A stretch of 64,000 nt of DNA from Cryptomeria japonica (GCF_030272615.1 NC_081414.1:770727653-770791652); one strand, 5' to 3'; counted from the first letter of the stretch, positions 1 through 12,209 are shown. The notes: generated by a model from the sequence alone, not told the origin. Program-made: numbers and translations.

Positions 1-476
1 TTAAAATCGCTAAATGACCATAAAGTCAATAACGCGAAAATAGCAAATAATTAAAAATCGCTAAATTTTATTGATTTTAGGATCACAAAATTACTAATGA
101 GGTCATATCTAGTATCAGGAAAACACTCAACACAATCAAACAAATGTTGGAATTTAAATACACTAAATAATAATAAATCAATCACTTCTCAAGCAACTCA
201 AATAAAATAACTAAAAGATCAACCAACAATGCCACATATACTCACAAGTCATGATGACGATGATGACATGACGAATTTGCCAAGACTCATAACAAGGACT
301 TGATGCCAAACCTAGACCAAGAGTGCGGGAAGGGAACCGACGCCATATCCGAACCACATATTTCCATTGGGAAGAGGCATGCTTGCACTTGTCAAGCCAG
401 GGGAGCTCGCACCCGGTTGTCTGGGAGGAATGAATGCCTTAGTACCTGGAACCCTACAACCTAAAAATGATACATT

Positions 477-477
<1 letters not shown>

Positions 478-537
<60 letters not shown>

Positions 538-738
538 GTATGTATATGTGTATATATATATATAGCCACATTCCTCCACTTGCTTGTTATGTATGTACAT
601 ATATATATATACATATACATATATATGTGTATATACACATATACATATATACATATATATATATACATATATATGTGTATATACACACATATATATACAT
701 ATATATATATATGTGTGTGTGTGTGTGTATATACACAT

Positions 739-770
<32 letters not shown>

Positions 771-771
771 G
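478..771. repeat. (TA)n / (TATG)n / (TG)n microsatellite tract
   Basis: An almost pure alternating purine-pyrimidine tract: TA dinucleotides at 478-540, mixed TA/TATG/TACA, and a short TG run near 714-728. In the sister LTR the same position (about 38864-38900) holds a pure TG run, so the tract has changed motif since the two copies diverged. Confidence 0.95.
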
Positions 772-804
772 TACATACATAACAAGCAAGTGGAGGAATG
801 TGGC
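565..804. repeat. Large inverted repeat around the microsatellite
   Basis: Positions 565-598 are the exact reverse complement of 771-804 (34 bp arms that include TGGAGGAATGTGGC and its complement). The 172 bp between them is itself largely self-complementary TA/TG repeat, so the whole block could fold into one long hairpin or cruciform. The sister LTR at 38388-39365 has only the right arm (about 38900-38930), so the left arm was gained in this copy. Confidence 0.9.
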
Positions 805-1230
805 AATGACACATCGTAAGCAATAATTAGTAAAAGCTATATATTTACACATCGACAAGACATAAATACATGTAGCAATGAAACATTATCATGATATCTA
901 ATCACATAAAATCATAACGAAGCATGAGCACAAATCCATAATATCCAAAACCATGAAAAATACAATATCTATCGATGATCATCAATGATATATATATATA
1001 TATATATATATGTACATACACAACAAGCAAGTGGAGGAATGTGGCAACGACACATCGTAAGCAATAATTAGTAAAAGCTAGATATTTACACATCGACAAG
1101 ACATAAATACATGTAGCAATGAAACATAATCATGATATCTAATCACATAAAATCGTAATGAAGCATGAGCACAATCCATAATATCCAAAACCATGAAACA
1201 TACAACATCTATCGATGATCATCAATGAAG
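771..1230. repeat. Tandem duplication inside A 3' LTR
   Basis: The unit at about 771-988 recurs at about 1012-1229 with only scattered differences: cgacaagacataaatacatg and atcgatgatcatcaatga appear in both. A short TA run separates the two. The sister LTR has one copy (about 38905-39232, with extra sequence near 38935-39055), so this is a duplication specific to this copy. Confidence 0.9.
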
Positions 1231-1242
1231 CACATTTAAAAG

Positions 1243-2049
1243 TTGTTGGCAAGAGTTTGCCTATATCCTAGGTTTTGTCGTCATCTTAAAATTTTTGTGT
1301 TCTAGTTCATGTCATGATCAAGGTTCATTTTGGGCAAGTTAGTTCTATGGTAATTTGTATCCTCATCTTTAAATGTAAGGTTGGCAGTTTGTAAAATGTG
1401 TACCTTATTAAACTTATGTGAACCTATTTGAACTAGCATAAACTTCCTTGTACTTTTTGTTTTTGTTCAAGTCGGTTATTTCTCCTTTCTTTTCAATATA
1501 GTCAGGATTCTTTCTTGATAAATACATAAACATGCTTGAACATGTGTGAATTGACATGAACCTTTGTGTTCAATGGGTTCATGGGGTTCAATAAGGAAAT
1601 GTTATGATTCATTTTGAATGCCCAAGACTCTTCTTTCAAAGACAAAAGCTGGTGCTGACTCTTTCAAGGCACATGATTGGATGTTTGTAATCATGGAAAG
1701 TTAAGTTAATGACATGTGTCAAAACAGTTGCAATGAGTGGAATGAGTGAGGTGATGAAAGTTAAGAGATTGCATTTAATGCTTGTCATATCAAAATCTTT
1801 GGCATGTGTGAGGTAGATTTGTTTCTCAATAAATTTAAATTTGATATATGCCACCATTACAAGCAATGATTTTACCAACAACTTAGTCATTTTTTGATAA
1901 GGCGCTAGAGCTCGCGAGCTGGCGAGAGGTAAACTTTTTCTGCAAGCATAGGGATTTCAAGAATTTGTTGACACAAGGTGAGTTCAGTTCTTCTGTTTTC
2001 CTATTGGCTTTTACTTCTAGTTTTTTCCTTCTTGAGGAATTGTATTTTA
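1243..2049. other. Element B 5' non-coding part
   Basis: No gene is supported here. A possible splice donor (ACAAG|GTGAGT near 1973-1982) is followed by a pyrimidine-rich stretch ending in tag near 2021, just before the first ATG at 2050. That looks like a leader intron, but it is only a pattern match. The translations starting at 1978 and on the opposite strand (1636-2080) are not supported. Confidence 0.4.
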
Positions 2050-5000
2050 ATGGCTGAGTTAGTGAAACTGAAGTCTGCATTTCATTTATCCAGAAATGTT
2101 GCTATTCTAGAATGTGTGCATCCTAAATCCAGTGACACTGCCCTAAGAAATTTTGACATGGGCGACCTCTTAGAGAGGTTTAAAAGTCAAATGTCAGAAC
2201 CATTCATGACTGAGATAGCAAATAGTAGTTTGGTGGAAGTTGCAGCCTTTCCTTTAGCGATCATTTGTTCAGAATTGGTGATGGAATGCATCAATAGGTT
2301 TGATATTAGACACCAGTGCATAAGGAAAGATGTTGGTTAGGTCTTGTTAATAGTGAACTGAGAAACAATCATCTCAGTATTTAGAATTCTTGAGAGGGAT
2401 GCATACTCTGAATTTATCCCTTCTCTCTATTACAAGATTTCATGAGAAGGCAAACAAGCATAGAAATGTTATTGATAGAAGTTGGTTGATTAACCCTCAG
2501 AGAGGTAGTTCTCTCTTACCAAAATCCTTGAATAGAGATCATGTGAAACTCTACATTAGGGATTTGATAGTTTTATTGTATAAGGTTAAGGGAGTGGTTG
2601 ATTCTTATCTATTCATGGAATGGATGTATCATTTCATCCAAGTCATCTTAGAAGGAGCCTGCTACATTTATTGGGGAGAGGTTATTGCAAAAGAACTCCA
2701 AGATCAATTGAAACAAGCGTGGTTCAGGGATAAGGATTTCTACATGTCTTCATATCTTATATATTGTGTGGCATGCACAAAAGAATGGTAAGGAGTACCT
2801 CAAGCCCCACTGTTTGAAGGAATTTGGGTTTTTGAATTCTATCCCTATTTTCAGAGTGAAAAGGCTTTGGAAAACTATAGGCGAGTTCATGATGTTTTTA
2901 CTGGAAGAATGTTTGCTGAATTGATAGGAAATATGGAAAGAAGGATTTCTGAAGAGGCTCAACAATTAATCAGAGTATACAGGAGCTACTATATTCAATA
3001 TCCCCACTTCACTTAACTTTGGGTGGGTGGTTTTGAGGAGGAACCCATGAAATCACCTCAGTATGCTTTTGATTGTTTTGTGCTAGCAGAGATTTGTAGG
3101 CAATTGGCCCATGTGATTAAAAAGTGTGCAGATTTAAGTGATCATGAAGCCCTCTTTCCCCTTGAATTAGGTTCTTTTTCTTGCAAGTCATTTGCAGATG
3201 CAGCCAATGTTGGGGTTGATTTAAATAATTTCAATTTTGGTTTCTATCAAGCTAGAAATGGTTTTGATAATAAACTCTTTGTTGTTCAGACCTTTAAATT
3301 AGGAAAAAGTTATGCTCCTACCCATTTGGAAGATTTTTGGGAGGATTGTGAAGATGAGTTTGAAATTAAGGTAAGAGACTATAGCAAATTGAGGATTCAA
3401 TAGATTATTGATTGGAAGTTGGAGGTGAATGTTGAGGGGGTTACAGATCATGACAAAGACATCCTTGATCCTAAATTTCATAGAATCAAATCAAATCCTT
3501 TAGACGAGATAAGTTGGTTTGAGTATGAAAAGGATGACATCGATGTCAGGGAAATAACTATGATTCAAATAACTGGCATTGGCTTTCTAGATTGAGATGA
3601 TTGGATGCTCAGAGTTTAGAATCACAAACGATTAAACATGTTGTTTTTAGGGCTCCTGATGCTAACATTTCTGAAAATATTTGCCTTGTAGGAATAGAAA
3701 CAAAAACAAAGAAATCTTGTCACCATAAGAAACCCACCTCTACAGCTAAAGAGGCTATCAAATCACTTGTTTCTATTCATGTTACTAGATCAAGGGCCAA
3801 AACTGGTATGAGCAAACTGTAGGTCACAGAACACTTTATTTATCTAGACCCGAGCGAATAAGGTGAGAAGGATAAGTTTATAGAAGAAAGTAACTTGTCG
3901 AAGATGGATCACTTAGAGGATAATATTGATCTAGATTTTTCTGAAAAACCTTGACACTTCTCTTGGTTTTAAAGAAGAGACTCAGGAGAAGTCTTTAATC
4001 CTAAAGGATTATGTTGTTAGTTTTCCCCAATGGCTAGTGTCTTCTATAAACAAAAGGAAAAATATTGTTCCTATCTCTTTGCCAATTGGCGATGTTGTAA
4101 GTAAGTATGTGATGAAAACACCTCAACCAAAAAGGGAAAAGATAGTGACAAGGTTAGCGATTGATGATAAAATAGGTAAATGGATGGTGGAGGTTACAAA
4201 GCCAAAGGTTGATGGAGAAGCATCTGCGCTTTTTGCCGATAGTTACCATGTGGAGAAAGTAGAGCTTGGAGTTGCTGACAGGGATATAGATAACCATCAC
4301 TTGCAAGTTTCAGCAAAATGCATGCTAACCCGATCGCAAAAGGATGAGAAGGATAAGAAGAAGCTGAAACAAACAATCAGAGTGCTAGCAGATAACATTG
4401 ATGCGATCAGCGGTGTATCTTCTTCTCCTAAGCCATTAGCTCAAGATTCCCAATATTTTGACCCCACATCACCTGCTAGTCAAAGGTTATTGAGTCAAAT
4501 CCAAAGGGGAAAGGCCATCACAACTATTTTTGATGATTGGGTGAATGGAGTCATTAATGACGGTTGCAAATTTATTCGAGAATCCAGAAAAGTGTTTGAT
4601 GAAACCTCACTATTAATAGAAGACATTCAGTAATAGGTTAAAATATGGGAGAGTGAAGAAACCAAATAGATGTCTGCCTCTTTACAAATTTATGAAATTC
4701 AAAGTTATGGAGTGGCTAAGTTTCTGACTGAAAAATCACTTAAAGCAATTGATGAATTACTCCTGTTCACTGGTAAGCGCAATATTGATTGGAGGAATGT
4801 AACACTCAAGACAAGATGTGTGGAATTCATCAAGTGGAAGAAAGAATTAAAGGGAATATGTCAGAATTTGGCAACTAAATTAAGACATATTCATACCACT
4901 TATGTCTGGGGCGATGGCCAAGTAGAAAAGACCATGAATGTGGTTGTAAAACTTTTATGTGATGCTATGAATGAAGTTAAGAAGAATGCAACACCCATGA

Positions 5001-5250
5001 CAATTGATTTCACAAAGGTTGCCAGAGTTGAAGCTATATTATACATTTACGTAGATCAATTACCTAACTACGTGGATAAAATCAAGAAGACCCAGCTAGA
5101 GATAGAGGCATGGAAATAGAGGATGACATTTGTTAAAATTCCCAGTGTTCCATCTTTACAGGAGTTCATCGCGGCATACAAGGAATGGAAGGTGGTGCTG
5201 AATGTGAATGTCAAGGATGGTGCAACTAAAAGATCCCCAATGCCTAGTTA
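2050..5250 (+). pseudogene. Degenerate ~1000-codon ORF, unknown plant retroelement protein
   Basis: The first ATG is at 2050 (MAELVKLK). Coding potential then runs, mostly in one frame, to about 5250, with in-frame stops at roughly 2338, 2789, 3014, 3401 and 4631 and some frame changes. Recognisable parts include an aromatic helical segment at about 2545-2790 (W.Y.FIQVILEG then FYMSSYLIY), a segment at 3023-3403, a Lys-rich hydrophilic segment at 3601-4633, and a helical C-terminal part at 4670-5119. No retroviral gag knuckle, DSG protease, RT YxDD or integrase motif is visible. The layout and the segment ILEG..YIYWGEVIAKEL..QLKQA resemble the ORF in element I (58279-58578), suggesting a distant shared family. 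The function is unknown to me. Confidence 0.6.
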
Positions 5251-5996
5251 GGATTTGTTTTCGTTTCTGAGGATGTGTCCTCTTTTATCTTGCTCAAAAG
5301 ACTTTCTATTATTTTACAATTATATTTTCAAACTGTTTATGTTGGTAATTCTTTACCACAAAAATTACTCAATAAGGGTAAAAAGAAAAAATTGATGTTA
5401 TTTAACAAAGGTTTTGAAACTGAAATGAGGCTCGGATTTTTGGAGAAATCCAGAAGGTTTTGGGTTTATTAATGTTTTTTGTATGTTTCTTTCAGAAAGA
5501 TAATCATGTTGAATCATTATTTATCCTTGAATGAATGAAAAAAATAGATATTGGCTGAAAGACTTGAATCTATGTGTTCAATATTGAGAATATGCCTCTT
5601 TGTGGGTTTAATTATCACTGAAACATATCTATTTATGTGAATGATTTATCTGAGAAAGAACATTATCTAGCAATATTGATTTGTCAATTCCTTGTTTATG
5701 TTCAGTCTGAAATCTGTGAAACTGTGTTTTCATGATCAACGAAAATATTTACGTATGTTATGTTCATTGCATGTTTATAAATGAATGTATTGCCTTATTG
5801 CTTTCTGGTTAAAAGTGGGCACAAATTTATATTGAATAATTCATTGAATATTATATAAGGGATCTGTACCTGTTTTAAAAATCAGAGGGAAAAGAACAAC
5901 TGTGTTTTTCCCAATTTGTTAGTTTACAATTGTGACTTTGTGAGGGCATGGAGTTTAATTGAATAAAAAACAAAGAAGCATAATATGTTAACTAAC
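5251..5996. other. Element B 3' non-coding part
   Basis: AT-rich sequence after the ORF with no gene I can support. It ends ...GTTAACTAAC directly before the aaaag duplication. I compared it by eye with 1243-2049 and saw no long direct repeat, so a paired LTR is not evident. Confidence 0.5.
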
Positions 5997-6001
5997 AAAA
6001 G

Positions 6002-6120
6002 CCAAAATATATCTTTGTATCATGTGAATCCAACAAGTCTACAAAATCTATCACACAAAATAAATGTCTAATCGAGTCTATCAAAATGGAATAAGAGTCT
6101 GCTCAAGTGTGAGCATTACA
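6002..6120 (-). repeat. Element A 3' LTR, proximal end
   Basis: This is the start of the 3' LTR on the minus strand, TGTAATGCTCACACTTGAGC. It matches 39249-39365 base for base at most positions. It follows a polypurine tract on the minus strand, which fixes the LTR boundary at 6120. Confidence 0.85.
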
Positions 6121-6137
6121 TCCTCGCCCCCTTTGCT
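6121..6137 (-). other. Element A polypurine tract
   Basis: On the minus strand this reads AGCAAAGGGGGCGAGGA, immediately before the LTR start TGTAATG. A purine run in this position is the plus-strand DNA primer of an LTR retrotransposon. Confidence 0.8.
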
Positions 6138-6149
6138 TAGGCTTACTCG

Positions 6150-7420
6150 TAGAAACTTGAAAACAAGTAGGGGTACAACTCTCTCATCCAACCTGCAACC
6201 TCCCAAGTGACTGTTGTCTCATCATTTGGGTCCCACTGGACCCTTACCTTCTCTATCCCCCATCCTCTAAGGGATATCTCTCTGCATTGAAGAATCTGCA
6301 TGGGCTCTAAAGAAAGCTACCTATGCTCAAGTTGTAAGGTATTCCAATCAAGAACATGAGATATGTCAGGATGGTATAATCTCAAAACTGATACATGAAA
6401 TACATCATGGATGTGGGAAAAGCTAGGTGGAAATGCAAGGTGATAAGCTACAGGACCAATCCCCTCCAAAACCTCAAATGGTCTAACAAATTGAAGTGCC
6501 AACTTAGAGTGTTTTCCATAACGGATCAGGCTCTTTCATGGGCAAACTCGCAAGAAAACCCTATCACCAATTGAGAACTATCTATCTACCCTATGAGCAT
6601 CTGCATATTTCTTCTCCCTGTCCTGTGTAGTTGTCATATTCTCTTTAATACAAGCAACCTGCTCCTCCATATCCTGTAACATCTTTGAACCAATATGCAC
6701 CCTGTCCTCTAATCTGTCCCAACTAAGGGGAGTGAGACATGGTCTCCCATATAAATCCTAGTAGGGGGACATGCTAATGGAGCTATGGTACCTATTATTA
6801 TAACCAAACTTCACTAAGTATAGGTAATCCTCCCATTGGGATTGTTGATCCATAACATACATCCTCAAAATATCCTCTAAAACCTGATTCACTCGCTCTA
6901 TCTGACCATCCGTCTCTGGGTGAGATGTTGTGTTGTAATTGAACTAATTCCCCATGCCATGCAACAAAGTTTTCCAAAAGGCTAAAGTAAAAATAGGATC
7001 CCTATTTGATATGATCTTACGTGGGATACCATTAGCCTAACTACATCTCTGACAAAAATTTGTGCAACTGTGGATGTTTTGTATGAGGATCTAATTAGTG
7101 AAAAATGTGCAACCTTGGTCAACCGATCAATGGTGACCATAATGGCATCATGTCTACAACAGGAAATAGGAAATCCGACTAGAAAATCCATGGAAATAAT
7201 GTCCCATTTCCACTCTGAAACTGTATGAGACTACAATAATCCTGCAAAATGTCTATGCTCTGCCTTCACCCCCTGACACTCAAGGAAACATGCAACAAAA
7301 TACGCTATATCTCTCCTCATACCTGCCCAGAAATAAAGTTGTCTCAAGTCTGCGTGCATCTTCTTGACACCAGGATGTGCCAAGTAAGGTGCACGATGAG
7401 CCTCTATCATTATCAACTTC
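6150..7420 (-). pseudogene. Element A integrase and C-terminal (chromo-like) region
   Basis: Read from high to low coordinates. The zinc-binding N-terminus at 7231-7416 has HPGVKKMHADLRQLYFW and a degraded Cys pair (FLECQGVK). The catalytic-core start at 6982-7191 has MDFLVGFP, DAIMVTIDRLTK and AHF. The GPVAYHLAFPP..HIHDVFHVS motif at 6317-6502 is typical of chromovirus pol. The tail near 6190-6300 (VQWDPNDETTVTWE) looks like a chromodomain remnant. Stops and frame changes break it throughout, so no active integrase can be made. Confidence 0.8.
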
Positions 7421-7477
7421 TGAAGTCCATTGGATGGTGGAACATAGGTGTGTCCCCTCTAACTCAAAATACCATCT

Positions 7478-8900
7478 TTATCCACTAAATAACCTTTGGT
7501 ACCTACTCTCCAAGGTTCTACCCGATGCTAAGTCTAAACTAATCTCTAGGTACCAAGCATCTGCGGGTAATGTTTTAAGTAGGTGACTCCTCAAATCCAC
7601 CTCCAAAGTCACCGCTGATATCTCATGTCTCCTACAGCTCAGTGCATCTTCCACTACATTCTCCTTACCCTGTATGAACTTCACCTCAAAGTCATACTCA
7701 CATAAGAACTCATCCAACGTCTTTGTCTGGCATTCAAATTTGATTGTGTGAATATGTACTGAAAACTACGGTGATCCGTGTGCAGCTCGAACCGATGCCC
7801 TAATAGACAATGTCTGCAACAAACCAATGCATGAACTACTACCACTAAGTCAAGATCCTGAGTGGGGTAGTTCAACTCATGATCCTTGAATTTTTGTGAC
7901 TCATAAGCTATCACTCTACCCTTCTGCATCAATACTTCTCCTAATCCCTCTAGTGAAGAATCAGTACAAACCACAAAATCACCCAATCAATCTGGAACTA
8001 CAAGTATCGGTGCACTAGTCAACTTCTCCTTGAGAGTCCTGAAGGTTGTCTCACAGCAATCTAACTAGATAAACTTCTTCCCTTTCCTCTGAAGGGAAGT
8101 AATGGGGTGAGCAATCCATGAAAAATCCTGCACAAATCTACGGTAATAAACCTCCAATCCCATAAAGTTGCGCACTTCACTCACATTAGTGGGTGTTGTC
8201 AAATCTACTATCACCTGAATCTTTGAGGGATCAACTGTAATACCCTCTCCTGAAATAACATGGCCTAAGTATCCGACCTCTATCTAGAAAAATTCACACT
8301 TCACCAAATTGGCATATAGTTGATTCTCCCTAAGACACTGCAAGACTTGTCTAACATGATCCTCATGCTCCTCCACTGATCTAGATTAAATCAAAATATC
8401 ATCCAAGAAGACCAATAAAAAACCATTCCAAATAGGTCCTGAACACACCATTCATCAAGCTCATGAAAACTGATGACACATTTGTAAGACCAAATGGTAC
8501 AACTATAAACTCATCATGTCCATATCTGGTACAAAATGTTGTACAGTGTATATCTGCCTCATGGATCCTCAACTGGTGATATCTGGACTTGAGGTTGATT
8601 TTATAAAAGACCTTTACATCCTTAATCTGATCAAATAAACCATCTATTTGAGGCAAAGGATATCGGTTCTTCACCATCACCTTATTCAATTGTCTATAGT
8701 CAATGCAAAATCTGAGAGAGCCATCCTTCTTCTTCACAAACAACACCAACGCACCTGATGGGGATACACTAGGATAAATAAACCCCTTTTCTAGCAACTT
8801 CTCAAGTTGCACTCTCAACTCACCCATGTCCTAGGTGGTCATCCTGTAAGGAGCCCTAGAGATAGGCTCAACTCCTAGTACTAGATCAATTCTGAAATCT
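7478..8900 (-). pseudogene. Element A reverse transcriptase and RNase H
   Basis: The RT at 8399-8827 has [26 protein letters not shown] and VPFGLTN. The catalytic FLDDILI follows at about 8383-8410 but in a shifted frame. The palm and connection region continues with YLGHVIS and VRNFMGL. RNase H at 7681-7986 has CTDSSLEGLG (normally a CDAS-type motif), YESQKF, and ELHTDHRSFQYI. The order RT, RNase H, integrase marks Ty3/gypsy. Many stops are present. The RNase H first motif carries S in place of the usual A, and several catalytic residues are separated by frameshifts. Confidence 0.85.
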
Positions 8901-9108
8901 ATGTCTCACTGTGGGGGCATACCTGGAATCCTAGTAGGGAAAACATCTGCAAACTCCTAAAGGATAAGATGTTGTTGTAATAACTCCTCTATACTAACCT
9001 CCTCATCTACATCCCTCAACATGATTGCAAATAACTGACAATCCTTTCGTGCACACCTCTTCATCTACATGACGGAAATCATGTGAAGAGAAATAGGTCT
9101 TTTAATGC

Positions 9109-9480
9109 CTATAATCTCCAAACTCCTTTTGTATCATCTATACACTGTACCCTCTTACTCCTATAATCAACTTGTGCCTGATGCGATCCCAACCAATCCA
9201 TACCAAGAACTATGTCATAAGATCCCAAGGGCATGATATGCAAATCCACTAAGGTATGAAGGTCTCCCAAAACTAGAGGACAACTAAGCACAAGGGAATA
9301 CACAACTTCCTTGGACCCCATAGCTATCTCTACTAGCCACCTATCATCCTTCTTTATAGTAGAAAGCTCACATCTCTTTAGAAAATAAGGGGTAATAAAA
9401 GAGTTTGAAGTTCCTAAATCAAATAAAATAGAGCAAGGAATACCACCTATCACACCTGATGTCTCAACCATGGTGGCCTA
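9109..9480 (-). pseudogene. Element A aspartic protease
   Basis: The segment contains CSILFDLGTSNSFI and, downstream, YDIVLGMDWL, the two hallmarks of the retropepsin-like gypsy protease. The active-site triad is DLG rather than DSG or DTG (codons at 9412-9420 on the minus strand), a likely inactivating change. It is followed by the degraded start of RT. Confidence 0.8.
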
Positions 9481-9585
9481 GTGCTCAGCCTGGCAGTTAT
9501 CAACCATCATGAACAGTCTGTGAATCTTGTCTAAATCTCCCATAGTGGGCTCTACTGGAGCTACTCTCTACTGACCTAAATTTTG

Positions 9586-10798
9586 TTATGTGTGTTGAGG
9601 AAAATGAACGACTATATGGCCCTGTTGTCCATCTCCTATCTGGAACTCTACTCCTAGAAGTAGCACTCGGCTACTGGACACTGCCTCTACTGGAGGCTGG
9701 CTGTGAACTATGAGCAAGTTGTGTGGGAGTGGGTCTCCTATAATGGTGCTGATGGCTGTGTCTCCTATCAACCAGGAATCTAGTCCCTCTCGCAAAACTT
9801 TGACCCTATGTCTACTTCCTCTTGAACTACTGGCTACTGCGGAAAGAGGAAGGGTGGCTTGTGGCCACATCTGTAGACTACTATTGAGAACCTCTAACAG
9901 TTGTACCTATAATTGGGGCACTAGCTACTTGTCTTCCTATAGTACACCCTGCACTCAAGGAGTAATTCTCCTTGGCGATCCTCACCTTCCTTGTCATGAC
10001 CTGTAAATTCTTAGGTTCATGCATGCGAACCTCTCTACAAATATAATCCCTGAGACCCCACACAAAGTATTGCACAAGCATAGTCTCATCTACCACTATC
10101 TCAGCATATTGTTTGAGCTTGAAGAATCTCCACTCATACTCATCAACTGACATATTGCCCTGTCTCAGATTATGGAACTCATCTGCCTTATGATGTCTCC
10201 ATTGTTCTGACATTAATCTAGCTCAGAATTGCTCTAGGAACAACTCCCAAATAACTGTGGTAATATCTAACCCTAGCTTCCTCTCCTCTATAAGCCACCA
10301 AGTGAAAGCGAAGTCATGTAGGTGCATGATGGTACACCTGGCCTTGGAGTTGTTGCTATATGGGTGCATAGAAAAACACTGACTTAGATCTAATAACCAT
10401 GTCTCAGCCTCCATCCCTGTGCCTAAACCATCAAAAGTGGGAGGGCGAGCTCTCAATAAATCCCTCATGTGGCTAGCTACGACCTCCTCTTGATCAATCT
10501 CAACTCTCCTCCTTGAAGGGGAGCATGAGCTCTCTCTCTCCTAGTGCCCTGACTAGTGAGACTCCTCCTGCCTAACCTCACCCTCTCTAACCTCATCTTG
10601 TCTTGGCCCTAAGTGACCAAGAAGCTCTTGTAACCCTACAACCAACTGAGGTATTGCATCGCCACCAGGCTACTCCTGGTGTAGCTCATTGTGATGTGAC
10701 CTCTCTGAAATCTTAGGGTGAGGACTCTCACAAGGCCCCATGTGACCTCCAGGACCACAACCATGTCTCAGCTCACGTTCTCTACGCCTAGTATGCAT
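9586..10798 (-). pseudogene. Element A gag
   Basis: The start is chosen at the minus-strand ATG at 10798 (MHTRRRERELRHG), shortly downstream of the primer-binding site. The retrotransposon gag core lies at 9881-10468: PPTFDGLGTGMEAETWL, FAFTWW, and SVDEYEWRFFKLKQYAE. In-frame stops occur near 10553 and 10220. The zinc-knuckle region after 9880 has drifted beyond recognition. Gag would form the particle that packages element RNA. Confidence 0.75.
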
Positions 10799-10954
10799 CC
10801 TAGCTGGAAAAAGAAAGGAAAGACTATAAGCCACTAAACTAGGAGTTACAATAGGTAATCAATAGAGACAAGGTCACTGGCTATCATCTAGCTAGCATAA
10901 TGGGCTCACACATAACCAGAGTACCTAGTGTAGAGCCCATAACTCATAAGCTAT

Positions 10955-10966
10955 GCTCTGATACCA
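10955..10966 (-). promoter_or_regulatory. Element A primer-binding site (tRNA-iMet)
   Basis: On the minus strand TGGTATCAGAGC lies directly after the 5' LTR end (..CTACACA). It is complementary to the 3' end of plant initiator-Met tRNA and sets the first-strand start. Confidence 0.9.
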
Positions 10967-10967
10967 A

Positions 10968-12209
10968 TGTGTAGTGGCCACTAGCAAACACTAGGGAAAC
11001 TTACTACATCTAGGTTCAAAAGAGGAATAATTTATTTTTTTGTTTACTAATAAGGTTACATATACTCAAACTAGACACTAAGTTATTTTTTTAGTTCAAT
11101 GGTTTGAATACAATGCTAAGTGTTTTCCTGTTGCTCCCTATATAATATTATTGATGTGGGTGAAGACATTACAAGGTTTCAACATTTCCCCAGGGTATAT
11201 TCCTATGTCATCATGGTTTATGGTCAGTCTATTTAGTTCACCATTATAATATTTGTTTATTCCTGTGATTATAATGATTTATCCTTATCATGGAGCACGT
11301 CTATAAATTCATGTATGCAATTTAACCTATATCATATGCTTCACATAATACACTACTATTGCTGTCCATTATTCAATGCATCTACCAAGGCATGGTCATT
11401 AACCTACATATACAATTCTACATTTTCATAATGACATTTATGCAACAATAGTTTTATGGCAGCCATAAAACAATTGTACAAATTCTCATTTAGCATCTAA
11501 TGATGTTTATTTACTAAGTTCCATAATAGTTTTCAGCCTTAGTGTTGATCTAGTTTTCAAGCATCTAACTACATTCTCACGAATCTTGTATTTCACATGC
11601 TTTACCAATGAAAGTATAAGTTCTTCATTTAATGCCATTGTTCATGTCATTGATCTCATAAATATGTGCAATCATCTACTTAGGTTACTTCCATATTCAT
11701 ATGAAAATATTGGAAGTGAAAGCATTAATTCAATCTATTGCTAAGAAATATCATGAAAATGAGTAATAACATCCATTTTTCATTATATCCACATATCTAC
11801 TATTAACATTTAACTACCACATAAAGAATCATATTTCTGATTTAACTAATTTTCTAGATACATTTCAATCCCAATTACTAACCTGTCACATAAGTTATGC
11901 ATGACAATTTATTCATGTTCTATAAGTTTAAATTAAAGAAATATGCATGATTAACAATTAATAAGACACTACTAGCAAAGGTATATCATTTTCTTCTTTC
12001 TTTCTTCTTACATTCAATTAACTCATACCATTACCTCTATTTGAATGTACCATCTAAATTAACTCATGAATACTTATAGGTTGTTTTACATAGTATTGCA
12101 ATCATGAGTATTCACTTACTTTTTATACATTATTTTTTGATTATTACATAAGATGTACAAAACATGAATCTGCTCCAAAGTTTAAGTCAACATGGAGAAA
12201 GGCTCCAAG
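10968..12209 (-). repeat. Element A 5' LTR, part adjoining the PBS
   Basis: The LTR ends at the PBS (plus-strand reading starts TGTGTAGTGG at 10968). AT-rich, non-coding. I see no gene in this 1.2 kb. The LTR does not reach its expected TGTAATGC end before element C begins at 12210. The remainder may be the LTR piece at 37213-39365. The only shared test region for that lies outside the window, so this is inference. Confidence 0.55.

Larger units (their letters stand above)
1..1242 (-). repeat. Element A 3' LTR, distal part (gypsy)
   Basis: This is the far part of the 3' LTR of the minus-strand gypsy element A, and it continues off the left edge. It aligns almost colinearly with 38388-39248, a second copy of the same LTR. 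The LTR is cut after 1242 by element B and resumes at 6002, where the sequence again matches the second copy (39249-39365). The pentamer aaaag occurs at 1238-1242 and 5997-6001, as the B target-site duplication. The segment contains a long AT microsatellite, a large palindrome and an internal tandem duplication, annotated separately. Translated ORFs here are low-complexity and not genes. Confidence 0.85.
1243..5996 (+). mobile_element. Element B: insertion carrying a long unknown ORF
   Basis: A 4.75 kb insertion into the 3' LTR of element A. The flanking LTR is continuous once B and one copy of aaaag are removed (aaaag at 1238-1242 and 5997-6001). The first bases, TTGTTGGCAAGAG, resemble the start of element I's LTR (TGTTGGCAAGAG), but I find no second LTR, no primer-binding site and no polypurine tract next to a right-hand LTR. 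There is no obvious terminal inverted repeat or poly-A tail either. A 5 bp duplication fits an integrase-type insertion. The unit may be a terminally degenerate or LTR-less retrotransposon derivative. Its class is unresolved. Confidence 0.7.

Noticed and set aside
312-1099. Several ORFs of Tyr/Ile/His-rich protein on both strands
   Set aside because: They are translations of the TA/TG microsatellite and its palindrome, with no codon structure beyond the repeat.
565-1230. Spaced direct and inverted repeats resembling a CRISPR-like array
   Set aside because: Two long tandem units and one inverted arm with microsatellite spacers in a plant LTR; no regular repeat-spacer pattern.
1889-2030. Host gene exon with a GT-AG intron in B
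   Set aside because: A single donor and acceptor match without supporting coding on both sides; kept only as a note in the B leader.
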